From Sphingomonadales bacterium (GTDB taxonomy: Bacteria > Pseudomonadota > Alphaproteobacteria > Sphingomonadales > Sphingomonadaceae): DNA of 64,000 nt. Shown here piece after piece: positions 30,978 through 37,878 of this stretch. Within the stretch, counting starts at the first letter, position 1, and each line of letters begins with the position of its first letter. Location of the stretch: the NCBI GenBank assembly GCA_025362295.1, contig JANYGX010000029.1, forward strand, positions 120,442 to 184,441, read 5' to 3'. The notes below the pieces were generated by a model. It ran no database searches, was not told where the DNA came from, and saw nothing but the letters and a program-made list of their open reading frames with translations. A program made the translations under genes and the position numbers.

Positions 30978-32336
30978 CTACTTGAATAGTTGCAATATAC
31001 TTTGAGGGGCTGCGTTAGCGAGCGCCAACGCCTGGGTGCCAAGCTGTTGTTTGACTGACAATGATTGAAGTTTTGCTGACTCGACAGCAAGGTTGGCATC
31101 TACAAGATTTCCAATGCCGGTCTTAAGTGTATCACTAAGCTTTGTTGTGAACGTTAGCTGCTGATCAATGCTGCGAGAAGCCGCCCCTAGAATGGCCAGG
31201 CCATCGCCGGTTAATTTGCTTGAAAGATCGATTTTAGTGAGTAATGCCGTAGCGCTGGCCGCGTCGGTAAAGGTATCTGTAGCGCGCAACTGCACCACGT
31301 TTGATGCCGGAATGGGTGTGATGGTTTCTGGTACAGGCACTACCGTGCTTGGCACGGTGGGTATGCCGTCTTGCGTCGTGGCCGTGCCAGCAATAACCTC
31401 GACCTTACCGCTTGTGACAGTGGCCGTACCATCAATAACTGACACGGAACCGCCAGTGATGCGAATTTTTGGGTTAACTGTTCCGGCGGGTACCACAGAC
31501 GTCTGTCCGTTATCAGTGGTTGTCGCGTCTGGCGCAGTCAGGGTATATTGGTTCCCGTGAAATATCGTCACACCACCCGGCGTGGTCGTGAACCCCCCAT
31601 TAATCTGAATTATGCTGCCATCAACCACAATAGAGTCAGTTGCATTTGATGTGGTGTAGACTGTCGCGCCAGCAGCGGTGCTTTGTACCACACTGCCAGT
31701 GGTTGTAACGCTTGTAGGTGTGATGCCCTGAACTTTACTGATACCGCCAGTGTTGCTGGTTGTGATGCCGGTGGCCGACACGACGCCACCGGTTGTCGTT
31801 GGTACATCATCAAACAGCTGAAAATTAATGCGCGGGATAATAATTTTATTCTGAGTATCTGGGCTTGTGAGGGCTGATATTGAATCCGGCTTGCTTGGTG
31901 GCAGGGCTGGTCCATCAATCAAATTAACACCATTATAACTTGCGGTGCTGACGACTGAGCTCAGTTGATCGCGTGTGCGCTCAAAATCAATTTTCAAGGC
32001 ATTGATACTTGAAGCGGGTAGGCCTGAATCACTGGCTGCCACCACTTTTTCCCGCAGTGTGATCAACAACGACTGCACCTCTTCGCCGGCGTTGATCGAT
32101 ACATCAAGGATGGATTTCGTACGGTTGAGGCTTTGTGTCACGGCATCCAGAGATTGATTATTGGCACGAAGGTTTTGCGCTATGGCAAAAACGGCCGCAT
32201 CATCTTTGGCGCCGTTGATGGTAAGCCCGGAACTTACTCTCAGCCTGGTGATATCAAGATCGCGCGCTGTCGAATTCAGCGTTTGTAGCGCATCAAGGGC
32301 AGCAACGTTGGTGTTAACGGAAAAAGATGAGGACAT
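30978..32336 (-). CDS. Flagellin
   Basis: A 452-aa flagellar filament protein. The N-terminal D0/D1 region (FSVNTNVAALDALQTLNST, then DITRLRVSSGLTINGAKDDA) and the C-terminal D0 region (LVDANLAVESAKLQSLSVKQ...ILQLFK) are typical alphaproteobacterial flagellin ends. The central region, about residues 165-365, is a Thr/Val-rich, low-complexity surface domain. A further in-frame ATG lies at 32363, but 32336 gives the standard N-terminus and leaves a normal untranslated leader after the sigma-54 promoter. No other flagellar gene is adjacent. Confidence 0.93.
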   Translation of the reverse strand: MSSSFSVNTNVAALDALQTLNSTARDLDITRLRVSSGLTINGAKDDAAVFAIAQNLRANNQSLDAVTQSLNRTKSILDVSINAGEEVQSLLITLREKVVAASDSGLPASSINALKIDFERTRDQLSSVVSTASYNGVNLIDGPALPPSKPDSISALTSPDTQNKIIIPRINFQLFDDVPTTTGGVVSATGITTSNTGGISKVQGITPTSVTTTGSVVQSTAAGATVYTTSNATDSIVVDGSIIQINGGFTTTPGGVTIFHGNQYTLTAPDATTTDNGQTSVVPAGTVNPKIRITGGSVSVIDGTATVTSGKVEVIAGTATTQDGIPTVPSTVVPVPETITPIPASNVVQLRATDTFTDAASATALLTKIDLSSKLTGDGLAILGAASRSIDQQLTFTTKLSDTLKTGIGNLVDANLAVESAKLQSLSVKQQLGTQALALANAAPQSILQLFK

Positions 32337-32390
32337 AGCGCGGTTTCTTTCGTAATCAGGCACAACTTCTATTGTGGATGCTCAAAACTA

Positions 32391-32406
32391 AGCAAAGCCT
32401 GTGCCA
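32391..32406 (-). promoter_or_regulatory. Sigma-54 promoter of the flagellin gene
   Basis: On the minus strand TGGCAC-AGGCT-TTGCT matches the -24/-12 consensus (TGGCAC-N5-TTGCW), with GG and GC separated by exactly 10 nt. The predicted transcript start is about 12 nt downstream, leaving a leader of roughly 44 nt before the ATG at 32336. Sigma-54 control of flagellins is known in Caulobacter. Confidence 0.85.
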
Positions 32407-32465
32407 TTTTATAATCCATTGTTTTAAATCAATAAATATAACAGATAATGTTCGCGTGACGCGCT

Positions 32466-32494
32466 TTGCCGGGTAAAATCTACCAACCCGGCAA
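32466..32494. promoter_or_regulatory. Palindrome upstream of the flagellin promoter (possible enhancer)
   Basis: TTGCCGGGT and ACCCGGCAA form a perfect 9-bp inverted repeat with an 11-nt spacer, centred about 80 bp upstream of the -24 element. Sigma-54 promoters need an enhancer-bound NtrC-type activator; in Caulobacter FlbD fills this role at flagellar promoters. The element could instead be a hairpin on the transcript of a neighbouring gene. Confidence 0.5.
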
Positions 32495-32678
32495 TATATG
32501 ACTGTATGTAATCATGGCCATGGTCACTTTTAATTTCAGTGATAATTTTATCACGTTAACCTATTTAAATATTTTTGGGTCACCTATGGGTGATGTGTTG
32601 TAATAATTTTGTCATAATTGAAATTTAACGCACTACCCATGTCTGGGGCTTTTCCGCTTACAAATTATGGAGAATTCT

Positions 32679-33317
32679 ATGAAATACCTGCTTGGTGTGG
32701 CTATTGCCGCGCTTTCAATACAGTCCGCACACGCTGAAATGTTCAATGGTGGCTATATTGGTGCTCAATTAGGATTTGAGCAAAACAAAGTCGATTCTGC
32801 TAAATTATTTGCTGATGCCACAAGCAACCCGCAAATTGCAGCGCTTGGTGCGGCATCTGTGAATAAAAAAAGTGCTTCAGGCGCCACAATAGGTTTGAAT
32901 GTGGGGTTCGATTACAAGGTGTCACCAAAATTTGTTCTTGGTGGTGAATTTGCGGGTACACTATCCACCTCAACCAACAAGCAACTTGTTACTTTTGCCA
33001 ATGCACCAGGTAATATTGAAATTGATTATAAATCACGGGCAACATTTGAAATAACGGCACGCGCAGGGGTTCTGGCGACAGACAAAGCATTGATTTATGT
33101 GCGCGGCGGTTATGCTAACAGCAAACTCAAGGCAACTTTCCCGCAAGCGACAACTGTTGATCCCATCAAAGGCAACAATAGTGGATTTTTGATTGGTGGT
33201 GGCGTCGAATATGCCATGACAAACAAGATTTCTGCACGTGTCGAAGGTCGCTTTTTTAATTTCAAAGGCCCAATCTCGCGCACTCAGGTGGTGATTGGTT
33301 TGGGTTACCACTTCTAG
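32679..33317 (+). CDS. Outer-membrane beta-barrel protein (porin/Opa-like)
   Basis: A 212-aa protein with a Sec signal peptide cleaved after AHA (residues 17-19) and a mature barrel of alternating strands (GGYIGAQLGFEQN, GLNVGFDYKV, LGGEFAGTLS, TARAGVLATDKALIYVRGGYA, FLIGGGVEYAM). It ends in the C-terminal aromatic signature VVIGLGYHF recognised by the BAM complex. An ATG at 32667 is in frame, but GGAG at 32669-32672 lies 6 nt before ATG 32679, which is therefore the start. Role is unknown beyond an OmpA/Opa-type barrel. Confidence 0.88.
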   Translation: MKYLLGVAIAALSIQSAHAEMFNGGYIGAQLGFEQNKVDSAKLFADATSNPQIAALGAASVNKKSASGATIGLNVGFDYKVSPKFVLGGEFAGTLSTSTNKQLVTFANAPGNIEIDYKSRATFEITARAGVLATDKALIYVRGGYANSKLKATFPQATTVDPIKGNNSGFLIGGGVEYAMTNKISARVEGRFFNFKGPISRTQVVIGLGYHF

Positions 33318-33331
33318 TTTTAACTATTACC

Positions 33332-33377
33332 AAAAAAAATGGTCGAGCAAATCACATGTGATTTGTCTCGACCATTT
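33332..33377 (-). terminator. Strong minus-strand terminator (also behind the barrel gene)
   Basis: A stem of about 19 bp with one bulged base (33337-33355 with 33358-33377) is followed on the minus strand by eight T residues. On the plus strand only TTT follows, so it may also end the barrel transcript, less strongly. The strong polarity toward the minus strand implies transcription from the right, although no annotated gene lies there. Confidence 0.75.
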
Positions 33378-33462
33378 CTGCATTACGCCCTGATGTTACA
33401 GGATTAACGTCAGTGTCTTTCGAAGCCTTCTTCTTATGAGACGGTGAGGGGATCATCCTCAT
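33352..33462 (-). CDS. Possible 36-aa peptide in a short minus-strand transcript
   Basis: From the ATG at 33462 a 36-codon frame runs MRMIPSPSHKKKASKDTDVN then PVTSGRNAEMVETNHM, stopping at TGA inside the terminator stem. It is basic in the middle. AGAAGAAG lies about 7-14 nt upstream, a weak ribosome site. I recognise no family. The same stretch could instead be the 3' part of a non-coding RNA. Confidence 0.3.
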   Translation of the reverse strand: MRMIPSPSHKKKASKDTDVNPVTSGRNAEMVETNHM

Positions 33463-33582
33463 AAGAGTGCTTCTTCTAACAACTTAGACCCGCAGTGAGT
33501 ATACGCTTACTGTCACCAGATCAGCCTGTTTAAAACAGTGTTATTATACTCTGGTGAAAGGCGATAAAAACCGCCTTAACAT

Positions 33583-33611
33583 TATATAGGGCATACAATT
33601 GCTATAAGCAA
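33583..33611 (-). promoter_or_regulatory. Candidate promoter for a short minus-strand transcript
   Basis: On the minus strand TTGCTT and TATATA are separated by 17 nt, with an overlapping TATAAT two bases further on. Transcription would start near 33576 and run through the hairpins to the terminator at 33332, giving an RNA of about 245 nt. Confidence 0.4.
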
Positions 33612-33663
33612 GTATTTTTTACAAAATATGGCGATCTTGCTGGAGTTAATAAACTATCTAGTT

Positions 33664-33675
33664 GCAATCGATTGC
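33664..33675. promoter_or_regulatory. LacI-type operator upstream of the MFS gene
   Basis: GCAATCGATTGC is a perfect 12-bp palindrome with the central CG typical of LacI-family sites. It lies 60 nt upstream of the MFS start. Closely related sites precede the TonB-dependent receptor, and a LacI-family regulator is encoded at 42239. Confidence 0.65.
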
Positions 33676-33735
33676 TATTCAATGCTATTGTTTCAATTAT
33701 AAAGTAATAAAAACATAAGTTTGGGAGAGATAGTC

Positions 33736-35145
33736 TTGAGTGTGAATTCAGCAGTTAGCCGAAAACCAAATCTATCCTTGTCACGCATTATTGAAATGAA
33801 CCTTGGCTTTCTGGGGCTGCAATTTAGCTTTGGTTTGCAGCAGGCAAACATGTCGCCCATTTATAAATATCTCGGCGCCGATGAATCCCATATTCCCTGG
33901 TTGCAACTGGCTGGGCCAATGACGGGTTTGCTGATCCAGCCGCTGATTGGTGCGATGAGCGACCGCACAGACAGCAAGTGGGGCAGGCGTACACCCTATT
34001 TTTTAATTGGTGCACTGGTGTGCAGCCTTGGGCTGTTTCTGATGCCGTACAGTTCCAGCTTGCTGATGGCGGCAAGTTTGCTGTGGATGCTTGATGCTGG
34101 CAACAATACCACGATGGAACCTTACCGCGCTTATGTGAAAGATCGCCTGAACGACGATCAGCACGAAGTTGGCTTTCTGAGCCAGAGTGCCTTCACAGGC
34201 CTTGCGCAAACATTGGCGTTTTTTGCACCCTCAATGCTCGTCTACTGGTTCGGCATGGATAAGGATGCCGTTGACAGCCATCATATTCCACTCACCACTC
34301 ACGTCTCATTCATGATCGGCGCGGTGCTGTCGCTATCGACAATTGTCTGGTCGATGCTGCGTGTGCGCGAATTGCCGCTGACATCGGACGAAAAAGCGCA
34401 CATTGCTAGGCAGCCAAAATCTTTCCTCGCGACGCTGCGTGAAATTGGGGCGGCTATACGCGACATGCCAGAAGCGATGCGCCAGATGGCATGGATGAGC
34501 CTGTTTCAGTGGTACGGCATGGCCTTGTTCTGGCAGTTCGCAGTGAGTTCTGTAAGCCTGTCCCTGTTTGGCAGTAGCGACGCCAACACGACTGGCTATC
34601 ACGAGGCAAGTCTTGCTTTCGGCCAGATGGGTGCGATGTGGAACACCTGCGCCTTCATCGCCGCAGTTGCCATGACACCATTCACCAAAAAATACGGTGC
34701 CAAACGTATGCACGCGATTTCACTCACACTTGCTGGACTTAGTCTGCTGGCGCTGCCGCATATCAGCCCAACAGCCTCAGCGCCGGGCGCCTTCACGGCA
34801 TTCTTCAGCGCTATCGCCATGCCGCAAATGGGGGCACACCCTGGCCTTATATTGTCCGCGATCGGTGTCGGCATTGGTTGGGCAAGCATCATGGGCAACC
34901 CTTATGTTATTCTGGCAAACAGCATTCCGCCAGAACGCACAGGCGTCTACATGGGCATTTTCAATATGTTTATTGTCATCCCAATGCTGTTGTTGCCATT
35001 GACATTCTGGGCATACTTCAAACCCCTGATGGGCGGCGATGCACGTCATTTGATGAGCCTTGCCGGTATTTTGCTGATCTGTGCCGCATTGGCGGTGCTC
35101 AGAATCCAAACCAAAACCACATATACAGAAAGCGTTGTTGCGTGA
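33736..35145 (+). CDS. MFS sugar transporter, SLC45-like (probable sucrose importer)
   Basis: A 469-aa major facilitator with about 12 TM helices. SDRTDSKWGRRTPYFLIGAL in the loop after TM2 is the MFS signature and resembles the GRRRP(Y/F) motif of SLC45/sucrose-proton symporters. PPERTGVYMGIFNMFIVIP near the end is another family block. The TTG at 33736 is preceded by GGGAG at 8 nt. The stop overlaps the GH68 gene as GTGA, so carrier and enzyme are translationally coupled, which argues for sucrose as substrate. An inner-membrane step following the TonB-dependent receptor is inferred. Confidence 0.87.
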   Translation: MSVNSAVSRKPNLSLSRIIEMNLGFLGLQFSFGLQQANMSPIYKYLGADESHIPWLQLAGPMTGLLIQPLIGAMSDRTDSKWGRRTPYFLIGALVCSLGLFLMPYSSSLLMAASLLWMLDAGNNTTMEPYRAYVKDRLNDDQHEVGFLSQSAFTGLAQTLAFFAPSMLVYWFGMDKDAVDSHHIPLTTHVSFMIGAVLSLSTIVWSMLRVRELPLTSDEKAHIARQPKSFLATLREIGAAIRDMPEAMRQMAWMSLFQWYGMALFWQFAVSSVSLSLFGSSDANTTGYHEASLAFGQMGAMWNTCAFIAAVAMTPFTKKYGAKRMHAISLTLAGLSLLALPHISPTASAPGAFTAFFSAIAMPQMGAHPGLILSAIGVGIGWASIMGNPYVILANSIPPERTGVYMGIFNMFIVIPMLLLPLTFWAYFKPLMGGDARHLMSLAGILLICAALAVLRIQTKTTYTESVVA

Positions 35146-36287
35146 CGTCTTCCTGGCTGGCGCAGCATATTGCGCAAATTACCAGCGATGTGTCTCATCA
35201 GGCGCCGCTCATCACAAGTGCAGATGTAATACCGATCATCCCGGATCTAGATCTGTGGGATATGTGGCCGCTGTTGCATCAGAACGGCCAAACGGCTTCA
35301 ATTTGTGGTGGTACACTTTGGATGATTTTGGCCGCGCAGAAGTTTGACGATCCTGACACCCGGCATGGTCATGCACGTATTCGCCTGCTGCTGCAAGCAA
35401 ACGGTGAGTGGACAGATTGCGGCAATCTTTTTCCAGAAGGGTTGAATCCTGGCAGTCGCGAATGGTCTGGTTCAGCACTTTGTAATTCTGACACACAATA
35501 CATCACCGTGTTTTTTACGGCTGCAGGCACACATGATAACAGTTCAAGCGAATTTACCCAGCGCTTGTTCCAGACCACCGGCACACTGGATATGTCGTCT
35601 GACAAACCGCGAATATCTGCTTGGAGTATACCAGTGGAATCCGTTGTCGCGGACGGTGTTTTATATATGCAAACAGCCACCGCCAATCATTTGCCGGGGT
35701 TGATCAAAGGCTTTCGTGATCCGACCTATTTTTGTGATCCTCAAAACAATGAATCCTATCTGCTGTTTACTGCCTCGCAAGCGATGTCGCCCCATGCCTG
35801 TAATGGCGTGATTGGCCTTGCACGCTTGCAACATGAAAAATGGCTTTTGCAGTCGCCGCTGATCAGCGCTGACGGTCTTTGCAACGAGATGGAACGCCCG
35901 CAAATTTTATTCAAAAACAAGCTCTTTTATCTTTTTTGGTCAAGTTCAAAACGCGTGTTTGCGCTGGATGGCCCGCAAGCGCCAACGGGTCTTTTTGGTA
36001 TGGTCGCCGAGCGCATGGATGGACCGTGGCAACCGCTCAATGGCACAGGGCTGGTGATTGCCAATCCGGCGGAAGAGCCAAACCAGGCTTATTGTTGGTA
36101 TGTGATGGATGATTTAAGCGTTGCCAGTTTCATTGACGTTTGGGGAGTTCAGGGCAGGGATATTAAAACGGATATTCCTTTTCGTCGCAAACAATTTGGC
36201 GGGACATTGGCGCCGAAACTGCACTTGCAACTGGACGGCGCGAGCACGCGATTGCTCACATGTTCACGCCAAACAGTACACAGCTAA
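35142..36287 (+). CDS. Glycoside hydrolase family 68 (sucrase/levansucrase-type), cytoplasmic
   Basis: A 381-aa five-bladed propeller enzyme with all three GH68 catalytic residues: nucleophile Asp40 in LWDMWPL, transition-state stabiliser Asp193 in FRDPTYF, and acid/base Glu251 in NEMERP. GH68 enzymes split sucrose and transfer fructosyl to water or to a growing fructan. There is no signal peptide and the frame begins at a GTG overlapping the MFS stop, so it should act inside the cell on imported sucrose, probably as an invertase. It is shorter than secreted levansucrases and lacks their extra domains. Its end overlaps the convergent oxygenase gene by 4 bp. Confidence 0.9.
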   Translation: MTSSWLAQHIAQITSDVSHQAPLITSADVIPIIPDLDLWDMWPLLHQNGQTASICGGTLWMILAAQKFDDPDTRHGHARIRLLLQANGEWTDCGNLFPEGLNPGSREWSGSALCNSDTQYITVFFTAAGTHDNSSSEFTQRLFQTTGTLDMSSDKPRISAWSIPVESVVADGVLYMQTATANHLPGLIKGFRDPTYFCDPQNNESYLLFTASQAMSPHACNGVIGLARLQHEKWLLQSPLISADGLCNEMERPQILFKNKLFYLFWSSSKRVFALDGPQAPTGLFGMVAERMDGPWQPLNGTGLVIANPAEEPNQAYCWYVMDDLSVASFIDVWGVQGRDIKTDIPFRRKQFGGTLAPKLHLQLDGASTRLLTCSRQTVHS

Positions 36288-37657
36288 ACAGCAATCGGCC
36301 TTTTCACATCAAAGGCAATTGTTAACCGCTCGCCATCGGCAAACGGCACAGTGCTGTGCCACAGAGTGGACGGAAACAGCACCAGTCGCCCGGCTATCGG
36401 CTCGATCACACGGTATGGCTTTAAATCCAGCCCGAGCTCAGGTGGCGGGGTGCCAAAGCTGATCCAGCCAGCGGGTGCCGTGCCCATATGCGTGGTATCA
36501 GGCAGCGACACATAAAGCGCAGAACTGATCCAGCCCATCGGATGAGTGTGGCAGGCGTGATAGCCTTGTTGTGTAAGCCGAACAGACCAGCTGCCTTCAA
36601 ACAGAATAGCCTGATCACGCGGTGGCCCCAGCAATGGATGTGATGCATCATAAGGCGGCAAACTTTGTATGTATTCAGCAATGGCGGCCGTCACGCGGGA
36701 CCGCGCCTTCTGAATGGCCAGATCATTTCTGAAAAACAGCGGCCTGTCTGTTTGCGTGCCGCCGCGCACGGATTGTTCGAGATAGGGTGCTTTCATGGTA
36801 TGAAGGCTGCACACTGTTGTCGCAAGTGTATCAAGTTCAGGCGCTGAAAACCCAAGATCAAAAATACGAATGTGCTCTTCATGGTTGTCGAGCCATTGTG
36901 CGCGCGGATCGCCAAGCAAACGCCAGGCCAGCGATAGGTACGGCCAGAATGCACTGGCAGACGGTGCATTAATGTGTCTCAGGCCAATGGCCTCGGCTTG
37001 TCTGATGCGCCCGCCGCGCAAACAATGGCGGATGTGACACAGATCAAGCCCGACATCCTGAATATCAGCCACGGCATCAAACATGTGTGCATCAGCGGCA
37101 GCCTCTCCCGACTCACTTGCAATATAAATTTTGGCAAGAGCAAAAGCTTTTTGTGTTCCAAGAATGTTTTCGCCGTCTTCAATAATGGCGCGCGCTGCAT
37201 GCCAGTTTTTGGTCAGCGCCATGGTGTGAAACCACGCCAGCCGCAAGGCGCGATTCTGTGGTTGGGCCTGACATGCTGCCTCATAGCTACGGGCAAAGTT
37301 CTGCGGATCGCTTGATGTTGTGCGCAAGGTCGCCAGAGCCTTGTGACCATCAAGCCATTCGGGATGCAAAAGCAGGGTTTTGGCCAGCAGGCGATCGGCA
37401 AGATCAGCCTTGCTTTCGGCGGCGAGGGCAAGAGCCACACTGCGGGTGATGGCAAGATTTTCAGGCGCCAGACGCTGGGCAGCACGGAACAGCTGTGCGG
37501 CTGGCCTGCCAGTCTCATAATTAATCTGGGCAAAAGCCAGCACCGTTGCGGGGTTTTGCGGTTCAAGCGCCACGGCTTCAGCCAGCGCAGCCCATGCGTC
37601 CTCCATGCGCTGTTCTTGCCGGTACCGTATACCCAAAGCCAAGGGGAACGTGTTCAA
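36284..37657 (-). CDS. TPR-containing putative 2OG-Fe(II) oxygenase
   Basis: A 457-aa protein. The first 220 residues or so are helical repeats of TPR type (AWAALAEAVALEPQNPATVL, then LFRAAQRLAPENLAI). The C-terminal 200 carry a double-stranded beta-helix signature: CHTHPMGWISSALYVSLP, then GRLVLFPSTLWHSTVPF and ERLTIAFDV. The two His residues plus a downstream Arg match iron and 2-oxoglutarate ligands of TIGR02466-like putative oxygenases. Substrate unknown; such genes often accompany TonB-receptor loci. It is divergent from the receptor and convergent with GH68, so it probably shares the operators at 37776-37812. Confidence 0.75.
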   Translation of the reverse strand: MNTFPLALGIRYRQEQRMEDAWAALAEAVALEPQNPATVLAFAQINYETGRPAAQLFRAAQRLAPENLAITRSVALALAAESKADLADRLLAKTLLLHPEWLDGHKALATLRTTSSDPQNFARSYEAACQAQPQNRALRLAWFHTMALTKNWHAARAIIEDGENILGTQKAFALAKIYIASESGEAAADAHMFDAVADIQDVGLDLCHIRHCLRGGRIRQAEAIGLRHINAPSASAFWPYLSLAWRLLGDPRAQWLDNHEEHIRIFDLGFSAPELDTLATTVCSLHTMKAPYLEQSVRGGTQTDRPLFFRNDLAIQKARSRVTAAIAEYIQSLPPYDASHPLLGPPRDQAILFEGSWSVRLTQQGYHACHTHPMGWISSALYVSLPDTTHMGTAPAGWISFGTPPPELGLDLKPYRVIEPIAGRLVLFPSTLWHSTVPFADGERLTIAFDVKRPIAV

Positions 37658-37775
37658 TGCAGTTATCCTGTTGGTTCGTCATCTTTTGCAGACATATTAG
37701 TGTAATAGGCATAATCGTGGCTAAATATGTTGTTGTGACATCAATGCAACACTTTGGCATGGTTAATTAAAAAAA

Positions 37776-37789
37776 TGCAAACGGTTGCA
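37776..37789. promoter_or_regulatory. LacI-type operator upstream of the TonB-dependent receptor
   Basis: TGCAAACGGTTGCA is palindromic apart from the two bases flanking the central CG, matching TGCAA-nCGn-TTGCA. It lies 90 nt upstream of the receptor ATG and about 120 nt upstream of the divergent oxygenase start. Confidence 0.65.
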
Positions 37790-37798
37790 TTTTGTCAT

Positions 37799-37812
37799 TG
37801 CAATCGATTTAC
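37799..37812. promoter_or_regulatory. Second, half-degenerate LacI-type site
   Basis: TGCAATCGATTTAC shares the left half and centre of the palindrome at 33664 but has lost the right half. It is centred 23 bp, about two helical turns, from the site at 37776, a spacing that would allow side-by-side dimers. Confidence 0.45.
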
Positions 37813-37878
37813 TGATTTGTAACTAGGTAAATATCAAATTTTCTGGCTCAATCAAGAGTCAATTCTGGGAGGATACCA

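Larger units (their letters stand above)
33318..33735. other. 418-bp intergenic region rich in hairpins
   Basis: Between the barrel gene and the MFS gene there is no long frame. It holds, in order: a long bulged hairpin at 33337-33377; CTTATGAG/CTCATAAG at 33433-33465; a paired ACCAGA/TCTGGT element enclosing CTGTTT/AAACAG near 33517-33556; AAGGCG/CGCCTT near 33557-33577; then minus-strand promoter-like boxes and a LacI-type operator at 33664-33675. Confidence 0.7.

Noticed and set aside
34878..35141. Upstream open extension of the GH68 frame inside the MFS gene.
   Set aside because: The extension is out of frame with conserved MFS sequence; the GTG at 35142 overlapping the MFS stop gives a normal GH68 start.
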